Source of the DNA: Zeugodacus cucurbitae | Lineage: Eukaryota > Arthropoda > Insecta > Diptera > Tephritidae | Reading direction: 5' to 3' | NCBI RefSeq assembly: GCF_028554725.1 | Contig: NC_071668.1 | Location: 6,035,001-6,099,000, forward strand | Length of the DNA stretch: 64,000 bases | In this document: positions 33,324-46,300 of the stretch, piece after piece | Numbering within the stretch: the first letter of the stretch is position 1 | Layout of the letters: each line of letters starts with the position of its first letter | Notes under the pieces: generated by a model | Database searches by the model: none | The model's input: only the letters and a program-made list of their open reading frames with translations | What the model was told of the DNA's origin: nothing | Position numbers and translations under genes: made by a program

Positions 33324-35165
33324 AAGCAATAATAACACATTTGTTGAGATTTATTTTTATACTGCAACCCAATTAAAGGTTTAAATATTGGCGCTGGAAG
33401 ATATTAGAACCATCGACAGAAACAAATAGGTTGCGTGTATGAAATCATTTACCTCTCATAATATCTAATACCTTAATATTTATCTAATATTTCTTACTTC
33501 TTCTTATAATCATAAATTATATATATAAATTCTTTAGTTTGCCTCATCAGTTGAATTCGCGTATATTATGATTAAAAGTAGTATATTATGAGAAAAAAAA
33601 TGTCTCAACTTGTAATCTAGTGTAAGATATAGCAATGCACATAAATTTAAATGTACAAATATGCTATATGTAGAAAGAGCCCACCTATAAGCTTTTAGAA
33701 AAATATTTACAAACATTTTTACAGTGTAAGTGAAAAGCTTTTTATAGCAAATGACCCTAAGCTAAAGCACCAACCGGTTTCGTAACACACACACATAAAA
33801 AGCTCGCAACTAACTGTTTATTGTACACTACCATAAAAGCGCTGAACCATAAAAGCTCCGTTAAATGAAAAGCTTTTGATTTAAAAAATAAATAAGAAAG
33901 AAACAAAGGCTGAGGAAAAGTTTAACTATACAAGTAATCAACAAGTGACATTTCCTTGTTATGAATCCTAATAATAATTCACTATTCATTTAAATCCTCG
34001 AAAATCGTAGACTTACTGTTAAAATATATTTTTAATTTATGCTGGAATTCTAAAGAATATAGTAAGCAGTTAATATGACCATTGCGAACCTTTGACTCAC
34101 GAGCCATTATGATCAACATGTAAAAATGCGATTTTATTCCTTTTACTGCAGTAAGCTCATGCATTTAAAGTAATTTAAAGTGAAAGCCCTTCATGAAAGC
34201 GTTTAATTTTTAGTGGTCAGTTTTATCACTCAATTACTATTTACAAATCTCGAATTGTCATTCCATTATAACAAAAAAAATATATTGTGTCTACCACGAC
34301 GAACTTTTCTTGTAATATCCGTTTATGGACGATTGACGTATGTCAATAGACAGTGAGAATCAGCAAGTTGTTGAATCAAAAAGTAGAATTAACCTTTCTT
34401 TTATGAACTATTAAGTGCACATTTTGCCATGCTTAAAACTGCTTGCTTTCACTCGCCGTTTCTTTTAATTCAAATATGGAAAAACATTTTTAAAATCAAG
34501 AAATGCACTTCCAATAGTATTGCATTCCATTAAGAGTGTAAATTGAAAGACAAAGCAACTTGTGAAACTAAATCTCTTTGCGATGTCGCAATGTGGTAGC
34601 TCACACCAAAGCAAACTGATTGAAGGGTGAAAGTTCAATGACAATAAAAGTAAATATGGTAATAGAAAAAATATGAAAAAGTGAGCAATGCAATAAAAGT
34701 CAAACATAACGCCGCGAGGTGAGAATTCAATTTGTAGAAAAATTGTATTGATAGAGAAAACAAATGTACTTTATACATACATATGTAGCAACAGTGGGAC
34801 ACTGAAGGTCAATGGTTGTTTTGAAAAAAATAGTATATATTTTATCAATAAGAAGCGTATTTAGGATTTCTTAGAATAACTATCCACTCTCAGTTTTAGT
34901 TAGTAGCATAGTGCGCGGGAGCAACACTATGTATAACCATCATATATATTTCATCTTAAGTTTACTCAAAGGATCACTCAAAGTACACGACTTCTTAGTA
35001 CAATTGATCTAAATGATCCCACTTTTTCAACCTCAAATAAGCTTTTAACGTTATCTTTATCTTATAGAAATTTAGCCTGCAACAAACCTCTGTTGTCCTG
35101 AGAACCGTAAGCAGTTTAAGATATAAAAAATTATGTTTTCATAAAACACTGACATTCAAATATAA
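33324..35165. other. AT-rich intergenic stretch
   Basis: No exon, RNA gene or named repeat recognised. Confidence 0.3.
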
Positions 35166-36276
35166 TTTTTATACTCTCGCAACAAAGTTGCTAAGAGAGT
35201 TTTATAGTTTTGTTCACATAACGGTTGTTTGTAACACCCAAAACTAAACGAGTTAGATATAGGGTTATATATACCAAAGTGATCAGAAGGTGAAGAGTGA
35301 AGTTCAAATCCGAATGCCTCTCTGTCCGTCCGTCCGTCTGTGCAAGCTGTAAATTGAGTAAAAATTAAGATATCTTGCTAAGCTTTCGAAGATGGGCGGA
35401 ATCGGACCACTGCCACGCCCACAAAATGGCGAAAACCGAAAACACATAAAGTAAGCCATAAATAAATATTGTTCTATGAAGAGGCATATTTGGATGTAAT
35501 TTTTTTGGGAAAGTGGGTATGGCCCCGCCCCTACTAAGTTTCATGTACATGTTTCGTAAACTACTAAACCTATATCAACCAAACTTTTTAGAATCGTTTC
35601 TTTTAGGTACTACCTTATACAGTCCAAAAATGAAGGACATCGGACTATAACCACGCCCACCTCCCATACAAAGGTTATATTGAAAACTACTAAAAATGCT
35701 TTAATTCAGTAAGGGAAACACCAGAAACCTGAAGAAGGTACAGAAGAGCTCCACCCAAATTAGTATACAAAATTTTAAGTGGATGTGGCCCACTTAAGGT
35801 CAAAAACCATATCTCCGAAACTACTCGACCAATATAGATCTTGTTTTATAATATTTTTTACATCCCACATCCCAATGATATGTTGTGAAAATAGGTTAAA
35901 TCGGTTCACAACCGCACCTACTTCCTATATACCAGAACTTTGAAGTCGACCTTAATAGTTTACTTTACAATATGTAAAGTAGGCACTAATGAAGATATCA
36001 GAACAGAACTTTGCATAAATACTACGTTTATAGTGGCAGCCCATTTCTAAAAATCGCCGAAATCGAACTATAGGTTTTCAAGGCCCCATGTATCGAACAT
36101 TACGACCTCGGTGCTTCTAACCTAATATTAGGGTTTCCAACTTTCAATGGATTTTATACCATATATATGCCGAATATGTGGGTCAAATTTTTTGTTATAT
36201 TGATAAAATTAAATAAATAAATTGCGAGAGTATAAAATGTTCGGTCACAACCGAACTTAGCCCTTCCTTACTTGTT
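35166..36276 (-). repeat. R1 interspersed repeat, copy D
   Basis: Reverse orientation: starts TTTTTATACTCTCGCAACAA and ends with a GTTCGGTCACAACCGAAC hairpin and CCCTTCCTTACTTGTT. GTCC-rich tract near 35321-35340. Nearly full length, 1.1 kb. Confidence 0.75.
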
Positions 36277-37349
36277 TAATATACTATCTTTCGTTAGAGC
36301 CAAAAAATATTCCGTCATTTGAGTTAAAGAAATATTCTAGAATTAGTTTATTGATTCTCAGCAGTCTTCTGCGTCCATTTCAGGCATTAATTATAAAAAC
36401 AGACATTTCTATTAACAAAATCGCATGCTCCAGCACATATATGAATGTAGGCAATCAAATTGTCTCTCATATGTGCGAACATAATATTTATTTTCATATG
36501 CAAATAATGCCGCATACGCATGTTATTTTTATTAGTTACTACTTTCGCACACAATGCCCCCTGACAGTTGTGAGAACTAGCATTTTGCTAGTGTTTTGAC
36601 TGTGTCTCTCCAACTAACTGGGCTTGTAACGAAGAGATTCCATGCCGCAGCACAGTAAACAATATTTTATGCATGCACTGCAGCACGCGCCCTGCGTTCC
36701 CCCCTCATTCCAAGAACGAGAAAACGAATAAAATAAAGGAATATAATGGCAAAGACCAAAACAAAAGTAAACAACATTGAATGGAAATGCAATAAAATCC
36801 AACAGCATGTAAAATCCTTACATGAAGGATTTTGCAGAATGAATGCGAAGAGAAGAGCAGAGTGTTGATTTTCCGTTTCTATTTTTTATTTTCTTATTTT
36901 ATTTTATTTTTATAGCGACATAACGATCTCGTTTAGCTAACTGCCAACGCAGCTACTCGTGTGACAGTGACTGGCGCAACGTGTCAGTCGTGTGTCATTA
37001 ACAACTTAGACCGTTTCACAAAAGTCAGCAATCCGAGAAAACCTACCAAGGCAACAAAAATAAAAAAAAAGTAGAAACAACAACAATAAAGTGTGAATAT
37101 TTCCATGCATGGCATGCGTATTGTTGTTGTACCTTGAAGACTAGCTTTATTGCATTCGGTGGCTTTGAGCTTGCTTCGGCCGTCAAGCAAAATGCCATAA
37201 TTTGGTAATTATAAAATACAGAAACACCAAAGTTTGCGCAGCAAAATTATTCTCTTTAACCACAACAACAATTACGCAGTGCAATGATAAGTGCAACAAA
37301 AGTGTTAAAAAAGCTGTAAAAGTCGAAAGTTTTAATTGCTCAACTCGGC
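36277..37349 (+). other. Upstream region and 5' leader of the coiled-coil gene
   Basis: An initiator-like GTGTCAGTCGTG at about 36979-36990 is a candidate start site. An in-frame TAA at 37317-37319 precedes the chosen ATG at 37350. The upstream part is AT-rich and unremarkable. Confidence 0.35.
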
Positions 37350-40300
37350 ATGCAGCAGCAGAGGGACGCCAAGCAAGGCGCGGTTGGCAGCAGTGGTGGT
37401 AGTAGTGATAGGCGACGCAGCAGTGTATGGTCCGTTAAAAAGGAACAGGCACATTTGTTGGCCAAGCACAGTTCGGTCAGTATTTCGCGGGAGGAGGAAC
37501 AACGGTTGGCCACACCGGTGGCCGATGCAGAGGGTGCCACTTATTTGTCGGATTATGTGCAATGCACACTCGAGCCAGCGCCAAGGTAACAGTGTCATAC
37601 AGTCAATATAAACTTGATTTATATATTAAAGTGGGCGAAACTTTAAATTAAGTAAAAGTTTGTGTGTTAATTAGTTAAGAAGAAGTTATCTGATTATCAA
37701 GAATTATTATTAGATTTATATATTCTGAATAATTATTAAAAATATATATTTTTTAGAGGGCTTACAGTAAAATATAAAAAACCATTGAAATCAGATCCAC
37801 CGAAGAATACGGTGTATACACAAGCGCGTGGAAGTCCTTTCATTGATTCGTTTTCATTGATTGAAACACGGTGCATTGTTTCGATAATCGATAGTTATTC
37901 TTGAATATATTTATGTCATTTGTTATCTTGATCCATTTTATTTTACGTTCATCGAAATCATTTTAGGGATCTTCTTCTTCATTAGTGTAGACACCGAAAC
38001 GCAATTATAGCTGAATTAACAACAGCGCGCCTTTCATTTTTTTCGCTGTTTGGTACCAATTTGTGATACCAAGTGCAGGCAAGTCCTCAACAAATCTCTC
38101 TGCAACGAAGTGGAGGTCTTCCACTGCATCGTATAATCTCAGGGCTGGACTGTTCGCATCCATGCAGACCACTTGACCTATCCAGCGTAGGCGCTGCTTC
38201 TTGATTCGCTAAACTATGTCAATGTCGTCATAAACTCATACAGATCATCGTTCCATAGAATGTGGTATTCGTACATCGCCACTACGCAAAGGACCATAAA
38301 TCGTCCGCAAAACAATTCTCTCGAAAACTCGTATCTTTTGTTGTCATTGTATATGCCTCCGTACCATATAGCAAGACGAAGATATGTTGAAAGATGTAGA
38401 GTTGGGATTTGTTCGTTGGGGACATCCGTTAGGTCTTCCTTCGGCTCTAATTAGCACAGAGAATTAGAACATAACAATCTGAATTACATTTTTCATTCTG
38501 AAAATATTTGACTCTTCATCACCGAAACAGACGCGAATTTATTTTGGATTTTTTAAGGTAGCTAATTTCATAGGAAAAACATAAAAACCCATCCATGTTT
38601 TCAAATCTTAGTTTGACCTATGTGAATCTTCTAATTATTCTTCTATATATTCTGATTTATGTTTCTCAACACAATCTAATGTCTTCATAATCCGGCAAAT
38701 TAAAAATAAAGTCTACAAAAATGAATTTAACAATAAAAACCACTAAGTCACTCACCTTTCACCCTTATAAACCGTAACCAACCAACTCTATCAAGATTAA
38801 CAGCTTGTTCAAGAATTACAATCCACTTAAGAATCTTTTATTCGACGCCATTTAAACTTATTTCAACGATATTCAAGCATATATTCAACAAAAAGTAAAC
38901 ATTTTCACATTTAGCAAATGCTAATGCCAACTACAAATCTGTGGTATTAATAAGACTGGATAAGTTTTCGACTGAGTTTAGTGACCCCGAATATTAATAC
39001 AGGATAAAATCGTTGTTTACATAACAAACTTTAATGTCTTACTTTGCACCTACATAAATCAGAAGTTTTCTTTTGCTTGAAATTGCCTCATACTTAAAAA
39101 CAGTATGTTGCTTACGCAAAAAATTTCCAAACCCAAAGAGCTAAATCATTGTGTCTACCATGTGCTTAAAACACACAGTGCAGATAGTCTTCTAAAACTT
39201 CGAGTGTAAAAGGGCGTTTAAAAGTTTAGCTATTAACAGCACACACACACCTTTTATCAAGCGTAATAAACGAAGCGGCTCATTTGCGCAATCATTCACG
39301 CCTTCATGCAACGCCCGCATACAACTTTCACCAATAGCAATAAATAAGCAGAAACAACGCTTTCATGATAAACTGCGTTTACAGGTGATATTAAAAATCA
39401 ATTCGTTTGTCACGCTCATTGTTGGTTATTGGTTTTCCATCGCGAGAGCTTGTGACCCACTCTGCTCGTGCACATTTCTATGTCTTGCATATTTGTAGCC
39501 TACCAACAGGCGTTGCTACTTGTACTGACATGCCGCATAGGCAGCGCTGTATGTAGTCTGCTGTTAACGGCTGATATTTGCCATGCTGTCTAAATAAATC
39601 AATCAACCGAGCAATAAGCAACACGCTATGATTTTAACCTGCCGCTGCTCTTTGTGCGTGCTCTCATACTCATACAGCAAGTCGGCATTCAGCTGCAGAC
39701 GGACAGAAAGTGTACAAATGCTTGTTGGTGATGGAAATTTAAATTTATTTGCTTTCATCATGGCAGATAACAGATCGTTTGATAAATGTTTGATTGAAAT
39801 GATGACTCTCGATAAGATGAATTGTACCGAGGCCAATTTCAAATGGTTAGAAGAAGATTAAAGTGTACTTAGAGTTCTTGTTTGAGGTGGAAACACTTTG
39901 TCATGGTGCCTAAACCCAGCAGAAAGTACTAGATAGTCATGCAAAAAATATTCTTGTGGACGAAAGAAGGGCTCAAATTGATTTTGTTTATCCAATGCTG
40001 ACATGGATCGGCAGATAGATTATGGTTTTATCTATGGCTTTTCCAGAGGAAAAAAAAACTTTGACTATTAAAAATATTATTTGTGATGCCACAAATCTCC
40101 TCAGTTATATTTAAGAATTGACAAAGTGCCAAGAACCTTCCAAAAAGCTGTATAAGTTGAATCTGGAGATCAATGACGTGTTTTTTTATTTCTAAATCTT
40201 CCAGAAAGTTTCGATTGTTGTATAGGCCGCAAGTAATGTTAATCGTACAATCAACGGATAGTTCAGCTTAAAATAGAAAGATAGAATAAACGTACTGAAC

Positions 40301-43300
40301 CCAAGTAGCTCACTAGACCTCTTGTGATTCACGACGGACCAGATAGACAGCAACAAAGCAAATATCGTCGGTCCCCCCAACCTTACTGAGCTCACATGAA
40401 AGATAAAAGAGTACAAAGAAACTCAAAACCCCAGCAGTTCGCTAATAATGAGACGATATTAATGATCGATAGATGTTACATTAAACAGCATTAGCCTACC
40501 AGGTGTTTAATACGAACCAGTCCCATCTGAAAATGGTTACCTATTTTTACATATGAGGATATTTTTACATGGGAACCACAGAATTGGGGTATCCTTAAAT
40601 ATTTCTTGCCGACATTTCCTAAATTAGGCCTCCAATAATAGTATTCACTCACAGACATCAAAGCCAATACAAATGTTGATTTCCAAAATAACTTGCTATG
40701 CATCAACCCTTTGCGACTTTCAAAGTCACAGCGTAGACTTATGGGTACACATGTGCTAGTAGCCATCATTGAGCGCTAAAACCCTTCAAATTTTACGGTT
40801 GTGGGTCACGAACAAGAAACATGGCTAATAAAATATGTCAACCTATAAATCAATTGCACAAAGTGTAGTATGTAAACACACAAGCTCACTTATTTTTATA
40901 TATGTACATAAAGCAGAATTTCAAGCTATATACTTACTAATAAGTATTTCTCATGTCATCAAATACGGTGGACGTGTGCTTGAAAACATAAGGAGAGTGA
41001 AATTCGGCGTCCAATGCGATGTATCGATAACTTTAAGTTAAAGTCTTGGAAATATTTATGGTAAAAGTAAATAGAAGTGTGTAAAAATACTAGATAGAGA
41101 ACTATGTATAGCATACTTCGAAATTAGCATAAACATTTCGAAACTAAATTCAAAAATAAATATTTTTCATAAAATTTGAGTTTTTAACTCAAACCAAAGT
41201 TGTCTAAAATTTGCGATAATTATTATGTTTTCTAAAACTACCAATCAAAATTTTCGCTCACTTCAAGCAGCTAAAATTAAACTCTCTGCTGAATATTTTT
41301 GTAGACTCGTTAAAATAAATCCAACTCCAACATTTTGCAATATTCGTAATCAATGCGAAAATCAAAAATAATTTTCAATGTAGAGAAAATTTCACATTTT
41401 GTACTCAAAATAGCTGAAATTCATCTAAACTTTTAATCAGAATTTTTATTCGTCGAAAAAAAATCAACACAAATAAGTTTGTTGAAAAGTTCATATTGAC
41501 CCACCCTATACTCGCACTGTCGCACCAATTTTAGAATTTCATTTAAACAGCTACAGTTACAAACTCACACTAAGCTTCGCAACGAATTGAAATGTTGATA
41601 CTATGACGTGATAAAGTGCATTAGAAGCGATAACGGTAAAACTGTTTTGGCAATGCAACAACCGCAGACATACATAAACACACTAATAAAGAACTTTCAA
41701 TGTCATCCTGCTCACACATGCATACGTATACGTAATATTTTGTCAACATAACAGTAATAAACGAAAGTCAGTGTCAAGGGTGAAATGCAGATAATGCTAT
41801 ATTTATATGCACATATGTACTTATTAATGATATAGGAACTCAAGTGAGGGGTGTTTTAAGTTCAATATTCGTCCTGGTTTTATTATAATTATTTTTTATC
41901 CTTCCCGACATATGTTCATTAAGTATACTTCCTTAAATATCTATCTACTTGTATTATATATGCTGGGTCATTGAAACCAAACTTGGTGAACATGTAGACC
42001 TTTATGTGCCTGCTAATGTGAGAAACTTTATGAAAACTAACTCCAATCTAAGTTTAAATCGCAGGCAATAAAAAAAGCGAAAGTGTACTCATTTTCATAA
42101 TATCTAAACTAGAATTTTACGATTCTCAACAAAAAGTTCAAAACAAAAAAAAACATAGCCTCCATGTATGACAAATGTCATAAAGTACCACGCGATTTTC
42201 GCTGTGGCAAGACATTTTAGTATCTACCACATTTGTGGCATGACTTTTAGTCATTCGTCGTTAAGTTGTGTTGTCACTTTGTGGCGCTTAAATCCTAATA
42301 TTAATGGCGCAAATAAAGGATTGCGAAAGTAACAGTAAGCGCTAATGCTTAAGAACACACAGTAGGCGGCAAATGTGCGGACATTAAACCAAAACGAACC
42401 AATATAAACTCACAGTGTGGGTAGTTTTGTCATTTAATATGAAGCCTCTTAATGCTTAACTCACACAGAACTGAGATTAAAATTCTACGTTTTTAATGAA
42501 ATGAGTTGGATGGAAATGAAAAGTGGTTTCAGCTGCTATTTCGATTTAATTTATTTTTTGTAAGGCCACAACTCTTTTCCAGATCCTATATGTTCTATAA
42601 ATAGTTGGGATATCTGAACAATTTATGTTTTCTCTTAAATCATACCGAAACGTATTTACGGTCATTAGAACCCATAACCATACTATCAATACACCTTAAA
42701 ATGTTACAATCATATTATTTTCTGTATTCTTTATCTAAGTATTTCTTGGGAAACCATAAATTTGTCTCATATTTAAAATCTTCTCTGAAGCAAAAAATTA
42801 AAAAAATAAAATAAATTGCGAATTCTCTAATTAGTATTTAATTTGCAAGTATACTTGGCGTCTCCGTTCTTATCTACAATCTTTTCAAATTGTGGTAACG
42901 AAATATACTTCCGGGTTATTTATAATATATACCCATAATATACAAATAGACACATAAAGCCTTGCAACTAGATTTCGTATATACCTCCAATTATGTGTGC
43001 GACAATTTGCACATTCATGAAAAATTCCCATCAACTAAACAAAACTTTTTGCAACATTTTTTTTGGGGGGTAACCCAAAGCGAGCGACCGGCGTATTTTT
43101 CCAAGGCATTTTCGTTTTTTTTTTGCTTTCGTTTTCGTCTGTTTTTATTTGTTTATTCGGTGTTTCCATAACATGACAACAGCTATCAAAAATATGCCAA
43201 AAATGCGACACGTAAACAGTTGCAATGTGAACTCAGGCGTGTAGTGCCGACGAACACAAAGTGTTATGAAAAAGTCAAGCGAAGTTGCTGCAGTGAAGGA

Positions 43301-46300
43301 CGAGTAAATAGAGTTGAAAATGTGAAACAGAAAATATTAAATTTTTAAAGAATTTGTTATATAAAAATGTGTCTACAGGTTTTGCTATAAAATATAATAT
43401 TTTGCTATAATTTTGAACGCTTTTGTGCTATAACTAACTAAAAATTTTTTGCTATGAATCTTAACTCTCTTTTACTACAATTTTGAACTCTCTTTTGCTC
43501 TAATTTTTAATTCGCTTTTACTACAATTCTGAACTCTCTTTTGCTATAATTTTGAACTCTCTTTTACTATAATTTTGAACTCTCTTTTGCTATAATTTTG
43601 AATTCGCTTTTACTACAATTCTCTTTTGCTATAACGCATAACTGATTTTTTTATTTAATTCATAACTCCTTTCTTTGCAGTTTCAATCTGCCACGCATAA
43701 GTGCCGCCCTGGAGCGTTTAATTGGCACAAATGTGGTGCGTCTGACGGATCACAAATTCATGAGCGAGCTGCGTCAACGACTGGAGGAGGAGAGCCGCTT
43801 ACAGCTGGAGCGTCGCATAAACGCCAGAGCGGTGAGTTGACAAATATGCACACTGTAATGACAAGCAATTAAACTCGGAATAAAATTTCGCGGTAAATTG
43901 AAACTTTTTCGAGCATGACTAATTAACTGTAATAGCTGCAATATGGCCAAACAAATAGGCATAATTTAGTAGAAACAACATATTTAAATGACAGACATTT
44001 TTGTCCTTTTTGACTCTACGCAATTAAGCGATCGATATTGCCAGTTAATGTTAGGGATTTTCATTTTAATGGTGAGCATATTTTCCACAAAATTTTGGTT
44101 ATCTACTTGCTGTTGCATTGTTATTTGTTTTTGTAAAAAATGTGCGGCCTTTGACTTCTTAAAATAACTTATACTGTGACATTGAGCGCGCTCAAATTCT
44201 CACTCAATTGTTTTTTATGCAGTTTTGACATGAAATGCGCAAGCATAGTTTATTTGTGCTTGAAGCAAATCAAAATGTGATTCTGAAGTTGAAATTCAAA
44301 AGTTATTGAAAGTTTCGACTACTTCTTAAGATAGCAAAATATAAGTTCGAGTTAAAAAAGCGTACTTCATATTTAAATATAGGCTATTAGATAAAATGTA
44401 TTTTGTATGTATGTCATCATTATTTGCATGACATTAGTTAATTGAACATTAAAACTTAAATATATTCAATGTAATCAGTGGCGGATCCAGAAAAATTTTT
44501 TGGGGAGGGTATACGAAAAGTTTTATTACTCAACGTATTTTTAATATAACAGTTCCCTCGCGAAAATTCAGTTATTATAGGACACGTTTGCTAAAAAAGC
44601 TCAAGAAATATTTTCTTTTTATGAAAGGGTGATCAACTGTTCAGAACTTTCTTGCGGAGGTGAAAATGTGGAAACAGCGAACTTCAAGCAAGCATTTTCG
44701 GAATGCTCTCGAAGCTTTAGAAGCAGTGAACAAAACGTCTTTTGGGAATGTTTTCAAGATTTTACGCATATTGGCGTTTCAATAGCATCACCAGAAAGAA
44801 GTTTAAGGAGAATTAAAACCTATTGACGAAAAGATAGGCTTAATGGTCTAGCATCAATGAATATTCATAGGGATATTGTTCCGTCAGTTGATGAAATACT
44901 AGAAGAATTCTTTCAAAAACCAAGGAAAATATAACATGGAATGTGAGATCCCGTGTAATCCTCAATTAATCACTGTAATAGCTTCCCATTCCATTAAACA
45001 CCCATTGCTTGGTAACCCTAGAATATTGTTTCCAATCTTAAAAGTTAATAAAGTCATGACAGGTCACCTGAAAAGCTTGAACTGTCCAGTGTACTCACTT
45101 TGTACCTCATAGGATAATCGCCATTGGAAATACCCAAACAGCTACACCGTCTTTCATAACTAATCCACGAATATTTAATTATTAAAAATTTCAAATTAAT
45201 CATATTTTTCATTATACTAAAAGAAGAGTTCAAGTCAATTTAGAGTCACATTATACTCACTGAAACTCACTCAATATTTGTATAATATATTTCATTTCAT
45301 TTATTGACATGTAAAAACCTGTCAAATCACTAAATGGTTATTACCTCTATAAAACAGTTGTGAATTGTTGTTTTATAATATTTTTGCGGCCAAGGCGCAT
45401 TGACAGTTTGACAGTTATATGAAAAGATGTCATGCAAATAAAATTCCTACTTGATTTAACTGGGCTATACAAATAAGACACTTGTGGTCATATATATATA
45501 TATATATATACAGCCATATATATTTATGTACATAAAAAAATGTCTAGCTTTTGACGTGATGTAATATTATATCATGTTTTCATACAAATAAAGCTCATAT
45601 GCAATCTTCTGAACTTAATTGACATAATAAGGGCACTCAGATATCAGTTTATTCAATTGACCTTAATTAACTCCATTAAATAATAATCGCTGTTAATTAG
45701 ATCAATGACTAAATTAAGAGTATGAAAACTTTATGTTTGACAGTTTTCATATATACCTTCAACATGACAGATCTTTAGGAGAATCATATAACTATCCTTA
45801 CGCCATTCTGTACGTCGTCTAATCTGCCATCACAACATATAATCAAATATTTCAGTTTTATACAATACAATATTACATAAAATCACAATATATTGAGTCT
45901 TTCATAATCTCCAGCTCCGCGAAGTGGAACGTGAGCGTCTGCTAATCATCGAGGGCAAAACTGACGAAATACCTGCCGAATTGGCTGATGATCCAATATT
46001 TGTTGTCAATAAAATTGCGAATAAAGAGATACAAAAGGAGCGTGCTAAGGTGAATTACTAAGCGAGAATAACTTCTACTTGAAAATATTGAAATAAAATC
46101 ATTCGAACACTTTTAGCTCAAAACCAATCGTGAACGCAATGCAGAACGTTTAAAGGCACAAGGCTCGAAATGGGAACGTGAAAGGCAAAAGTATGTGGAG
46201 GAGGAACAACAACGCGTAGAAAAATTAAAAGAACGTAAAAAGGAGCAAAATGAACTTGAGGAACGTTACAAGGGCGAAGATGCTGAACGCGGCATGGATT

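Noticed and set aside
37332..37598. Antisense and alternate frames over exon 1 of the coiled-coil gene
   Set aside because: They lie opposite or out of frame with an exon supported by splice phase.
40491..40769. 92-codon minus frame in intron 1
   Set aside because: Short, with no splice signals or recognisable motif.
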